A stretch of DNA of 64,000 nucleotides from Ceratorhiza oryzae-sativae (Eukaryota; Basidiomycota; Agaricomycetes; Cantharellales; Ceratobasidiaceae): positions 744,001 through 808,000 of the forward strand of contig JARWMV010000247.1 of assembly GCA_030998015.1 (NCBI GenBank), written 5' to 3'. Below are positions 1 through 11,795 of the stretch, one piece after another (within the stretch, counting starts at the first letter, position 1; every line of letters starts with the position of its first letter). Under the pieces are notes generated by a model that saw only the letters and a program-made list of their open reading frames with translations, was not told the origin of the DNA and did not search any database. Made by a program: the position numbers and the translations under genes.

Positions 1-300
1 CGAACCGAGACTCGACAAGGCTTGATCGAAACACAGGGTGTGTAGTAAGAAAAAGAAAATAGAGAGGAAAAAAACACAAGCGGGACAAGAACAAAGGGAG
101 GCAGCGTAGAAGCGCGAGCTAGATCCAGACTACAGGTTGGGAGAGTGAGCTAGTCACAAGGCGGAGTAAATGTGAAGATAGGGAGGTCCCAATGGTAGAT
201 GAGGTTGTGAGTGAATTACAATTGACCGCAAATAGATGGGTGGAGATATAAGTAACGGGAGCACAGCAACCATGGATGGAACAGATGATGGAGGAGAGGG
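1..300. other. 3' flank of spg1
   Basis: Downstream of the minus-strand spg1 stop codon. A purine-rich first 110 bp and no gene; the antisense ORF here overlaps the last spg1 exon and is a shadow. Confidence 0.4.
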
Positions 301-1315
301 TTAAACGTCTACGTAGAGTAATATCGGCTCGCCTACGCCCTCGATCTCTGGTATCACGCATTTCAGGTCAAACGCCTGTTTGCAGATCACTCAGTGTTTG
401 CTTCTCGTCATTTTACCTCGGACGTACCTTAGCAAGCACAATCTTGAATATCTTTTGGACATTGATACTCGCGCTCGTGCTGGAAAAGATGAGGCTGGCG
501 TGCATTGCCTTGGCGAATCGCTTTGCCTGTTTGGTGATCTCTTCTTGCTCGTCTCGGGGGAAGTTCGAAAAGCTGTCGTATTTGGTGCCGACCAGAAAGG
601 GGATTGCCGTCTGTTGTTGTGAAAACATGTATAATCATAGATGGAAGTGATGTCAATCGGCCAGTGCAAATTGCATGATTGGGTAGGATAGGTATGAGCT
701 GATGAGCCGCAATCTAATGGTACGCAACGAGTCTACTCGCCTTGTTGAACCCTCTCGCTTGTCGATACCACTCTTTCACTGAGTTGAGTGTTGATTTTCT
801 GGTAAGATCGAACATGAACAGGATGGCAACAGCATCGTTGCACACCAGTGGTAACATGTTGACAAACTCTCTTTGGCCTGGAATCAAACACGGAAGCACC
901 GGATTGAATTAAGCGAAGAGTGATGGAGACGAATATGGCGAAAACGCACCTCCCAAGTCCCATATAGAAAAAGTAATGGTTGTCCTCCGTACCGATATCG
1001 TCTTCTCCATAAAATTAACGCCTAGGATGTTGTGAGACACCAGGCACCCACACGACACTGGACACCAGACGTACCCAGCGTCTGAATGTAATCCTCATCG
1101 AAGCTGCCCTCTACGTACTTGACCATCAAGCTGGTCTTGCCAATCTGCGAATCGCCGACCATGCCAACCTTGATCACGACGCTATCGAACACAAGGGTTT
1201 CGTGATCATATCGAAATTCGACGGGGCGGACAACATACCTGTTCTTCTCATCTCCGGTTCCGACGGGGAGCGTGCCGTTCTCGTCGGACTGGCCCGCTGG
1301 TGCGTTGGAAGCCAT
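301..1315 (-). CDS. spg1: Septum-promoting Ras-like GTPase (Spg1/Tem1)
   Basis: Small GTPase of the Spg1/Tem1 family, which starts the septation initiation/mitotic exit network at the spindle pole body. Five exons on the minus strand (1315-1075, 1021-950, 877-741, 610-428, 375-301) join in frame into about 235 residues. Visible are the P-loop [17 protein letters not shown], the switch region [10 protein letters not shown], the family-typical WDLGGQREF, then FDLTRKSTL, the base-binding GTKYD, and the C-terminus ending LLYVDV. There is no CaaX cysteine box, as is usual for Spg1. The intron at 740-611 begins GCGAGT, so it is a GC-AG intron; both flanking codons (GFNK and TAIPF) match the family across the join. 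The start ATG precedes a short acidic N-terminus of about 50 residues. It is transcribed divergently from the GNAT-Mss4 gene. Confidence 0.93.
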
Positions 1316-1744
1316 TTTGGGGGTGTTGTTTTTGGGTCGAGTCGGATGTGGATGTTGTTCTGTTAGGAGCCAAGCTGGGGGCAAGTAGAGTATAGAGACG
1401 AAAGGAGTGACTGGAGAGAGAAGAGAGAAGAAAGAATTGGGCGCAACGAGTCGCGCGGCAAATCAGTGTGACTGCAGCGGATGAGCAAACCGCACAACAA
1501 ATCAACAACGACAACACCCACAAAGTGATGCAATCCACCCGAGCGTGCGATGTCTGGCGCTCAGCACGATAGCTCGTGAGAAGTACGTGAAGTGAAAAGA
1601 GGTGTGTTGGCCAACGCAGCAAGTGTCCTCGTCGCCGTCGTCGCCGTCGAGTACAAGGGCATATCCGTCACCTTCCCCGAGCTTACCAAGCAAAGGGTCT
1701 GCGGGATTTCCACTGGATTGTTCGGCTTGATTTCGACCACCACA
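1316..1744. promoter_or_regulatory. Divergent promoter region between spg1 and GNAT-Mss4 gene
   Basis: The 429 bp between the two divergent start codons must hold both 5' UTRs and core promoters. ORFs in this stretch overlap on both strands and show no recognisable protein. No TATA box is obvious. The role is inferred from gene orientation only. Confidence 0.5.
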
Positions 1745-2847
1745 ATGCCCCTGCCTGACGGCTTCTTTGTCGACAACGTACGGGCTGACGAGGTAGATGC
1801 GGCTTACAAACTGGAGGCGGAGGGTGAGACTGTGGTGGCAACGCTGACGGAATAACTGACGATGGGCAGGATATCCGGCCGACGAGGCCGCTTCGCTCGA
1901 AGCGCTGAGGTATGTCGACCATTCAGCCTCCCAATATATGTTTATCTCTATACAGGTATCGCCAGTCTGTCGCTCCGGACTTGTTCCTCGGTGCATATGT
2001 CCCGACTCCCGCGCCTCGGACCTTGGTCGGCTTTATAGTCGCGACGCTGTCTCCCTCGCCCACTCTCACTCATCATTCCATGTCAACCCACGAGCCGACT
2101 CCGACGCCCTCCTCGGTCTGCATACATTCGGTCTGCGTCTCCAAGTCCTATCTTCGCCGTGGTGTCGCTCTTGAACTGCTCAAAGAATACCTTAAACGAC
2201 TCGAGGGAATGCCGACTATTGCTCGGGCGCTATTGATCTGTAAAGAACAACTCAAGCCGTTGTATGCACGTGCTGGATTTGTCGAGGTCGGTCCGAGCGC
2301 TGTGGTACATGGTCAAGATCAGTGGTACGAGTTCAAAAAGGATATCGAGCACCCCTCTGCACAGCCCTCGCAGGCATCTATCCTGGCCGCACTCCAATCC
2401 CGGTCCTCACGACCCAACCGTTCCCAAGCACCCTACACATCATTCTCCTCCCCCACTTCAGAACTCACATACACGGACACTGGGAAATCCACCCAGTACA
2501 ATACCCATAAATTGACTTGTCCACGGGACGCATGCGGCAGCCTCATCCTCTCTCGCGGAGTTGGGGTGTGGTATCCCTCCGCTCCTCCATCCACACCCCC
2601 GATCTTTTCCACACCCGAGCCCGATTTTCCTGCTCCTCTTCCTCCAACCGATCAGCCTTCCGGATGGTGGTTGATCACGCCTAACCCGATGCAGTTTGAG
2701 AATGTTGGGTTCTCGAGAGCTGTCGAGGGAGGAATCAAGTATTTGAGTTGTGCGGAATGTGATTTGGGTCCGCTTGGATGGTGTGTTGAACAAGGCCCGA
2801 CAGAATTTTGGTTGAGTGCTGCGAGAGTGGGGTACCGCGTTGCGTAA
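1745..2847 (+). CDS. GNAT acetyltransferase fused to Mss4-like domain
   Basis: Three exons (1745-1823, 1870-1909, 1956-2847) with two 46-nt GT-AG introns give 336 residues in frame. The N-terminal half looks like an arylalkylamine/serotonin-type N-acetyltransferase: acidic pocket start EGYPADEAASLEALRYRQ, then LFLGAYV, then the acetyl-CoA loop region VCVSKSYLRRGVALELL and LYARAGFVEVG near the end of the fold (about residue 175). After a Ser/Pro-rich linker, the C-terminal 110 residues look like Mss4/Dss4, a zinc-binding chaperone-like exchange factor for Rab GTPases: CPRDACGSLIL supplies one cysteine pair and LSCAECDLGPLGW the second, with WWLITPNPMQFENVGFSR between. The single long third exon carries both domains uninterrupted, so the fusion is not a gene-model artefact. 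Each domain call is strong; the joint function is unknown. Confidence 0.85.
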
Positions 2848-3700
2848 ACTAGATCAAACTGAAACTATATGCTCAGGATTCTGAATTTCTCCAAGCTAGT
2901 GAGGGATTTTGCCGTTGATTTCTGCCTAGTGACAAGAGATCAGTTGGTTCACCGTTGAGCCTGCATATACCTGGTTTATTCCAACCAAATACATGACCAT
3001 GCGTACCTAAACCGGCAGTATGACACATCTGATCAAATGCAGCGACGATCTCGTAGTTCTCACAGGGCTCGGAGCTCCACATTGGCATCGGTTTGCGCGG
3101 ACTTTTGGCCGGCCTCGGGTCAACATATTCTAGGGAACGCTAGCGATAGTGTGCCCTCTAGTTATACAGCCGGGTTTTGTGAGTAGTCACAAGGTTTACA
3201 CAAAGGTTAGCGGGCGGAACGGGATAATTCAACAGGCGATGACGGGTGCTGCTTTGCAAGGGCTATAGCAAAATGCATGCAACAACGAAAAATCGCGCGC
3301 ATATGTGCCTTTTTCTCCTCTAGGTGCGTCTTGAATGAGTATGGACGATAGGACACTATAATCTGGCGTCCGCCAGATTCGACATGGAACTGAACTTTCC
3401 CCGACCGTTTTGGGTGCCCATTGGCATCCAGCAGGAGTATACCCTGATCAGATACTTTTAACACATCAAAAACTTTCTTAGTGGGTCTTGAATGAAGGTG
3501 ATTGGAGGTAGAATCGGAGTTTCTTTCATCCTGAGTTGTTTATCTGGACTCGATCGAACCACGTCACATACCTATTTGCAATCAAGAATGCTTGCATTCC
3601 TTGCGCAAGTCGAACAGGTTGCTGGATCATCCGCTTGCTCCTTGTGCTTACAGTTTGTATCATCTCGGCTACACATGTGCTGGTGGTGGTTATTCAATCT
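2848..3700 (-). other. Possible hypothetical gene or gene remnant (minus strand)
   Basis: Two minus-strand open stretches look protein-like. One lies around 3088-2880 (starting PMWSSEPCENYEIV) and one around 3520-3210 (KVSDQGILLLDANGHPKRSG, then VESGGRQIIVSYRPYSF). A further stretch near 3640-3570 (RLAQGMQAFLIANR) precedes a GTATGT donor. I could not join them into one frame with confident splice sites, and I recognise no family. It may be a small hypothetical gene or a decayed one. Confidence 0.25.
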
Positions 3701-3991
3701 CGTTCAGTGTACGATCGCGAGCCAAGGTCTCGTGAAGGCGCATACAGCCAGCCTATTCAGGATCATGAGGCTTAGGGCGAAACGGGTTTGAGTTCGGTCG
3801 AGTGTTGATCTAACTGAACATTCTTCGCAGTACCTTTTACGCTTTTGGTTTATGTCGGGAGGATACTGGTGGTGGGCTTGGCATATGGCGGGTGCTGGTG
3901 CAAATCGGATAACATTCTTCCGATCGCGGTGCATTCCGATCTGCTCCCTTGTAGAGTGAAATTATACCAAAGCAAGACTTGATTAGCTGAG

Positions 3992-6900
3992 ATGACGACA
4001 CGAGCGGTCGAGGCTGCCCTTCTGGCAACGACCATGGCACCGTCGCGGGACCGGATCCGCAGTTTCGCCCTTGTCGACTTTCTCGACTCGTATCCGGAGC
4101 CCGCTTTTATCCTTAGCACAAATTCCCTGCCCCACCTTTCTCTCGAACTCCTCTATGGAAACTCGGCACTTTCCGACCTGGTGCTGGGTGACCGTTCTCG
4201 AGCACTGGAAAACGACAACTTCTTTCCCGCCCTCACCAATGGAGAAGATCTCATTTGGCTGTCCGATCCGATTCGTGCTCGGCCCACCACCACCAACTCT
4301 AGGACCGTTAGTATTCGCCCAGCATGGCTACCGCGGGACCACACGCCGTTCGATCTCGAGCTTACCCCGACGCTCATCGATCTCTCAGTCACGATCGCCG
4401 GGGTCGGCTCGTCCGGAAAGTCCTATGTGTTCATCGCTAGCCCACGGGAAACGGCCATGGACCTCCTGCGCTCCGGCTCAAGCCGTAGAACCGAGTCTAG
4501 AAAGCGGCGAAATTCCGAACTTCAAACGTCTGGCTCTCCATCGTTGGTACCGTCCATCGGCCAACGAAAATCCAGGAGAAGCATGACGGAGACCTCGTCC
4601 AAGTCCCGACTGTCCATGCGGCCGATGCCACGCTTATGCCGACCAGCTTGATTCATACCTTTCCTTGGGAAAAGTCACCGTTGGGACCGAAAGAGTCATG
4701 GTCGCCTATTCTTAAGACCATGATAAAGTACTTGCTGGATGTACCTATATCTGTGGGTTTAAAATATACCACCCTTTTATTCCAGAATTGGCCTGACTGT
4801 CGTCTAGAGCGCGATATACTGGGGTTGGCCGCAGTAAGCCCCACATCTTGAACGCATAGACAAACACTCACCGTGGATTAGTCTGGTCATAATTTACAAT
4901 GACGCATACGCTCGAATGATTGGTACAAAGCACCCGGAGGCCTTCGGCCAGCCTGCGCATATTGCGGTTAGTGCAATTGTCTGAAGTTTTGCTGATATTT
5001 ACATGGCCTAGTGGGGAGAGTTGTGGGGCTTGCTATCGCCGGTGTCTACGCTTTGCCGCGAGGGTAAACCTGTATTCAAGATTGATGGTACGCTGGAGCA
5101 TGTAACACATACACCTTCGGCCTACATCTTATTTTAGACGTATTGTTCTTCAACACTCTTACGGAGCTCCACCTTCCTGAGGAATTCTACCAGTAAGCTG
5201 AGCTCGCAAGAGTCGATCATGTCGAAGCGGCTCACTGTACTCTATCTAGTACTTGGCATTGGACGCCTGTTTATGTAGAAGACGGTACCGTGGGGGGCGT
5301 CTTCAACAGTACATACGAAACTACGCAGAAAGTGATTGCTGAAAGACGACTGGCGGGCATGTCTGAACTCTCAGCTAGTTTAGCAAATGCTCGAGGCAGA
5401 GAAGACTACGCCGAGCGGACACTTGCAGTTTTGGAGAAGAACCCTCTAGAGTGAGCACATACAAGCTCACGTCACTCAGTATTAACGATTAATAGTATAC
5501 CCTTTGTTGCAATGTACTGGTGCAACATAGAGAACGCGCGGAAAGAGCCTTCAGATACCAAACGAATCGCTCCTGACTATCTTCGACCGTTTTATTCGAT
5601 GACACCTGTGAGCGCTACGTTTACCCTCGCCGGATCTATTGGAATACCAGAAGGACACCCCGCCCGACAAAGCACGATCAAATACGTACTCGATCCTACA
5701 ACATATCAACCACTATATACCACAGGATCTAACTTTGATCCACCTTCACCGACACTCTCTGACAGCACATTACGTATCCGAGCAAATCTACATTCGACTG
5801 GTCTCGGTCTCAATGATTCTGACTATTCGATTGGTTCTCTCACTCCTCCCGGAGTGGATTTCGCAGCTGTCCTTGCATCTGGTCACATTGAAGTTGTCGA
5901 TCCCTTGCCGTCCAACTTTGCCTCTGGACTCGAGAATCGCGGGTTCGGGGATGTCCCAAGGGCGGCGTTTCTCATTCCAATTATCCCTAGTTCTGGTCAA
6001 ATGGTGACGAGGGGAGGAAAGCCACTCCCGCAAGCTGTCCTTCTAGTCGGCCAAAATTCTCGTCGTGCTTATGATGCAGATTACGCCGCCTGGCTAGAAA
6101 GTCTTTGTGGATCCTTGAGTAATCAGTTGACGATCATGTTACAAAGAGAGGCCGATGCAAGGATGATCGAAGAGCGGGAGAAGATGGATAAAGCGAAAAC
6201 GTTGTTCTTTACAAACACCTCCCATGGTGCGTGGGTCATGCTTTACAATCCAGCTGGGCTTGCGAATCTAACTCCCACATCGAACAGAGCTTCGAACTCC
6301 CCTCACCTTGATCCAGGCACCACTGGAACAGCTGCTGTCGTCAAAAAACCTCCCAGAATCTCTGCGTTACAAGGTCCAGCTTGCGGTACGGAACGCTACT
6401 CGATTGCGAAAACTCGTCGACGTGCGTGTATCAATCCAATCATCTCGTTTTGTGTACATATTCTTACGCTCCATCCAAAGTCCGTTCTTGATATGAGCAA
6501 ACTCGAGGCTGGCCGGCTGCAAGGGGCTTTTCGCCCGGTCAATCTCGGTCGGGTAACGTCGGATCTCGCAGCATTATTTAGGAGTATGGCGGAGAAAAAG
6601 GGGATAGAATTTGAAGTGATAGATGGAAATGATGATCCCCCTTTAGTATATGTCGACGTCGGTAGGTTTACACCTTTGTGCGGCTTGGGTGGTTGTTGTG
6701 CTTATCCCGAATCGTTCAGACCTTTGGGAAAAGATCACTTGCAATTTGTCGGAATGTTTACCGAAACGCAAGCTATAGGATACTAATTGTAATTCGGCAG
6801 GCTTTCAAATGCTTTCAAGTATACGAACCAGGGCAGGGTTACAGTCCGGGTCAAGTATGATATGGATTTCGCATATATGCTCATAGAAGACACAGGTGCT

Positions 6901-9900
6901 ATTCTCCTTATGTAAATCGGCTAATATTTGCCCTAATCTGACGATTATATCCAGGCGTAGGAATTCCAGAAGAGCATGTGGATCATGTATTCGAGCGGTT
7001 TCATCGAGTCGGAAATAATGTATGTCGCCCTGGCTGTTTACCTTGCTAAACCTAACACAGGAGTCAGATATCCGAGGGTACGGGAATCGGACTCTCCTTG
7101 ACTAAGGCTAGTGCTAGTCTTTTCCGTTACAAGCATCAGGCTCAATTTATATTAAACAGGAGTTGGTGGTCCTTCACGGAGGAGAATTGACTGTTGCTTC
7201 TCGTTCAAATCTGGATTGTCCCGACAATTCCGGCAGCGAGTTTACGGTGAGGGTTCCCCTAGGTCATAGTCATCTTCCCGATGGCTTGGTTCATGAAGCC
7301 TACGAGCATAAGACTCGAGATATTTCTTCCAACGAGATGGAATAGTGAGTGTTAGCGAGACGTGCGGGCTCGAATCCGTGTTCTGACGGCGGACTCTCAG
7401 TTGGATGGGAGCCGACGCAGGACAGACGACTCCTTCTTTGGCATCCACCGACGACGAAGGAGAAAGTACAACATCCTCTACGTTGTTTTTCCAAAAGGAT
7501 GATACGATACTCGTCGTGGACGATGTGAGTCGTTTGAAATTTCTTGGCCAAACGAGCACTCATTATGATGGCGGTTCAAGAATGAAGATATGCGGGGCTA
7601 CGTTCGGAAAATATTCTCTCCATACCTTACGGTTTTAGAAGCGAGGAACGGGCTGGAGGCGTTGAGCATTGTGAAATTACAAAAGCTCAATGCGATTCTT
7701 TGGTGAGCATAGGCGTTGTAGTTTCGATATATACTCATGTCTCCTGTAGTGATGTGATGATGCCCGGAATGAGCGGTCTAGAGCTATTGGCCAGGCTCCG
7801 GGAAGAGAAGAAGACGAAACTGGTCCCAATCGTTTTCGTCACGGCATCCGACGATGGTCCGTCTCGGATTTTCTCATTGTGTGCGTTGCTGATCCCAAAG
7901 ATACAAACAGACAACCTGATCACTGGCAAGGTGGAAGGAGTCGTCGACTGCATCACCAAACCATTCCGCGTCAAAGATCTACTGGCTCGAGTGCATCTCC
8001 AGGTCCAACTCGGCAAACGACGCATCAATCTTGAAGAAGAGTTCGAGGTTCGATCGCGCGAATTGCAAGTTTTGACCGATTTGTCTCCTGTGCGTTTTTC
8101 TTTGTTCTACGATTACAAGTGGGTTCTCATTGTTCTGTCAGGTTGGAATTTTCCGAACAGACGTGAAGAGCCGGTGAGATTATCGTCGGTTTATGAGATA
8201 TTAAACATAATGGTTTTGCTCTTAGATTAACCTACGTCAACCCTACATGGTATCAAATAATCAACTTCCCCGCTGGAGGGAATCGTGACGAATGGTTCGA
8301 TTAGTACGTTCCTCTGAAATTTGTTTTTATTTTGCCCTTTCTCAGCCATGGCTAGTGTACATCCTACGAGCACGCAAGACGCATTGCGTATGTGGCGCAC
8401 CGTCTTCAAGGAATTCAAGACGACGAGTGGGGTGAGATAAGTCTGTGTTGACAGCATTAATTGATTATGCCTGACCAAAACTGTGTTAATAGCGGCTACG
8501 ATGGAAAAACGATGCTTGGACGCATGTATGCATCTCACCAATGTTCGCACCTGACGATGCATTTGCTGGTGCATTTGGTGCTGTCACAGATATAACGGAT
8601 CAGCACCGAGCTGAAGTAGCACGAATTGCTCTTGCCGAGGAGAAAGAGCATATCGCGGCGCTGAAAGCAAATGATGCGGAGGAGCAACGCCAACTTGAAG
8701 TAGAAAGGCGGCGAGCTCAAGGTCAGCGGTTCCATAGTTGGCCCTTCACGATAAATAATTTTATCAATACACAGAACTCCTGATCGACGTTACATCTCAC
8801 GAGCTAAGGTGAGCAAGTGCAGACCCCTCTCTTGATACGAATCCAACGTAGCTTGACCCGGAGGCAACCTGTATCAGCCATCATTCAGAACGCGGTACGC
8901 GATTCTTTCATATTGATTTTTGGACAGACTAAATCAAACCAATAGGAAGTTGTCCGGACGAATATGAAAGGGATGCGAGATCTCCTGCAAGACTGCCGTA
9001 AACGAAATATCGGCTATATGCCCACCGAAAGAATACTCATGGAATTGGAAGAGGATCTGCAATCCATGGAGAGTATCACACAGTGAGTTCTGCGCTCTAT
9101 GTGTCGTACAAATTCGAGCTCATTAATATATAGGTGTGGGCTGGCCCAGGGTAAACCGTACAGTTAACCTCGCAACCGGAGCGCAAACTAATTCATATGC
9201 TACCCTAGCTCGTATTGCAAACGATGTGCTAAGCCTGTCACGCATACAACTCAATGTGGGCCACTACGCCGTCGATATCGGATAATAAATGACGTGTCCC
9301 TTGCTAGGTTCTTCCTATAATACCCACCGAATTCGACATTAGGCGCGAGACAGGCCAAATTCTGATGGTGTTCCGTAATGAACTCGTGTCGTGAGCATTG
9401 CCTTCATTCCGTCCCACTTTCCATTCATATATGCGCACTTGCAGTAAAGATATCAACCTCACGCTGGACTTGGGTCGAGGTGCTGATATACTCGGGTGCA
9501 AAACCGTCAGCACAGATCGAAGTCGTTTTGCGCAAATCATCACCAACGTGGGTACTTGCTTGGGAGGATGCAGGGACTGGCTAACGAATCTAAACAGCTC
9601 ATGTCCAATGCTATCCGATTCACTGATATGAGTACCGGCATAAAAGAGATCCAGGTTGCTCTGGAGATAGCGCTTGACCCCCCTGCAGACGATACGTGTG
9701 CACCCCCTCCAATCTCACCAAGGCCTACTTCGCGTGACCAGTTATCTGACCCTGACTCGGGCGACACCCCTGTCTTTATCTATGTGTCTGTAAAGGACTC
9801 TGGTCCTGGCTTGAAAAAGGAGGATCTAGCATTGCTATTCCAGAGGTAATGATGTCGCTTTCTCACAACTCATCGCATGTTCTCTAACTATATGTATCAG

Positions 9901-11059
9901 ATTTCAACAAGGATCAGTAAGTGCAAGCGCTATTAGACTACGATTTAGGCTAACCTACTACGATTAGAATGCACATCACGTCTTTGGTGGATCTGGCCTC
10001 GGGCTCTTTGTGTGCAGACAGCTGTGTGGTGCGTGTTTCGAAGACTCGTTTGGTGTAATATCAAACACCCTGTTTTGAAGGTTTGATGGGAGGTAGAATC
10101 GAAGTGGAAAGCGAAGTCGGTAGGTTCCTCCATCAGGTTAGAGTGAAAACCTTCCATCGCCATCCTCCAGGAAAGGGCGCAATGTTCCGGTTTTTCATCA
10201 AGGCTTCCTTGCCAGGCACCGGCCGTGCGGCTCCAGAGTCCCAGGCTGCTGACCGAATGAGAAGGTCACCTTCTGTCCATTCGCGGACGAGTAGAATATC
10301 TAGAACTTCCGCAAACTCTGGGTCGCGTCCGTTACCTGAAACTCCCAATCTCCGCCTTCGGCACCCTCTCCATGTGCTAATCACTGAAGACAATAAAATC
10401 AACCGGGTAGGTGCCAACTATTTATTCACTCGTGCAGCGAAGCGCTAAGGTTGAATTGCCCAGACCGTCTTGGCGTAAGTGTCTCTATCCTATAGATAAT
10501 GAACGTGACTAACACACGTCTCAGCCGCCAAATGAAACATGCCGGCTTTACATATTCGCTTGCTTCGAATGGTCTAGAGGCTGTGCAAACGATTGAATCA
10601 GTTAACGCGGCGCAGAGTAAAGGTGCAATTTGCGCGATGTTCGACGTGGTGCTGGTGAGCTAGTCATATACCGATAAGGGCACAGTGCTAACGTACCAGC
10701 GCATAGATGGACATGGAAATGCCAGTTATGTATGTAGATTTCCTAATTCACGCTTCCTCTGGTAAAACCTTTCTTCTAGGGATGGTTTCACAGCAATGCG
10801 CGAAATTCGAAAGAGAGAATTTGAGGGGTCACTCAAGTCACGAAGTTTTATTATTGCTTTGACAGGAAACGCGCGTTCGGAACAGGTACAAGCAGCACGC
10901 GATGCGGGTGCCGATGATGTTATGATAAAGGTGAATAATGACCGCATTACCTCTTGAAAATGCCTAACCACACCCTAGCCTTATCAAATAGAGGCGCTGA
11001 TAGCCAAGATGCAAGCAGGGCATCAAATACCAAGTAAAGTTTCGGTGTCTGCTTCATAA
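3992..11059 (+). CDS. Double hybrid sensor histidine kinase (PAS/GAF-HK-REC-PAS-HK-REC)
   Basis: A 7-kb gene with many short introns encodes two consecutive phosphorelay modules. The N-terminus has a sensor region, with a PAS-like part (IYWGWPHLVIIYNDAYARMIG after splicing, about 4.8-4.95 kb) and a GAF-like part (about 5.3-6.1 kb). Kinase 1 has H-box FFTNTSHELRTPLTLI, N-box NLLSNAFKYT, and G-boxes EDTGVGIPEEH and EGTGIGLSLTKEL. Receiver 1 has VVDD, phospho-acceptor DVMMPGMSGLELL and ITKPF. Then come a PAS domain (about 8.1-8.6 kb) and a coiled linker. Kinase 2 has H-box DVTSHELRQPVSAI, N-box NLMSNAIRFT and GSGLGLFVCRQL. Receiver 2 has ITEDNKINR, MDMEMPVMDGF and MIKPYQIEAL. All catalytic and acceptor residues are present. 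An intron at 7107-7159 appears to use a GC donor. The frame between about 4450 and 4580 is not cleanly resolved (tiny intron or a one-base error). Stop TAA is at 11057-11059. Confidence 0.9.
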
Positions 11060-11795
11060 GATGTTTTGATTTTCGGAAACGCTTGATGCTCGGCGGTGGC
11101 CGCTTGATATCTAGTTTGGTGTTTGTGTGATGCTCTTCTCGCCATCCTGTAACAGTCTCAACAATTGATCACTCAACAATATTAATGTATTATCGACTCT
11201 GTTGCAAACAAAGTCGTTCTCACCGAGCCCGTATCCTGCCGAATGCGACTGTACATTTGAAGCATAAAGTCTTGGTCTCACCATAGCCGATGCCTTGGCA
11301 CGACCCATATATCAGCTGACAGGAAGGGGTCGGATAATTTGGCAAAACACGTACTACGAAAGGTACTTATCTATTAAAACCATCGATTGAGTGACAATCA
11401 GCAGAGTGCACCTCTGTGCATCTACCAGTCCCTATGAATCACTGCGGCTCGGAATCATCTTTCGCGGACCTTTTCCTTTTCGGGTTCGCATTCATGCTTC
11501 TTTCGCAGTCGCTATTTTATCCTTATTCCTATCTATTCATTTGTCCCAGCTCTCTTCGCCGAGGCGTTCTCGTTATTCCTTTATTATTGGCTCGAGTCCC
11601 CCCAATGCACGGGATTGATTTATCCCTCAAGTAGTTTTATATGCTGAGCCCCGCCTACTCTTTGCCTTTTAATCCCGGCCGCCCTGTCTAACGTCAACTC
11701 AAATTCGCCTTCACTCACAATGTATCCAGATGATATTACCTGAGAAATACAAATACGTGATGACAAGGATTAAGCTAGGGATCTTCAAAGAAGCA
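11060..11795. other. Intergenic region
   Basis: AT/CT-mixed intergenic DNA with only short overlapping ORFs of no recognisable family. No repeat or RNA gene was seen. Confidence 0.4.

Noticed and set aside
11111..11308. Minus-strand ORF after the histidine kinase
   Set aside because: Short, no domain, and lies in the likely 3' flank of the kinase gene.
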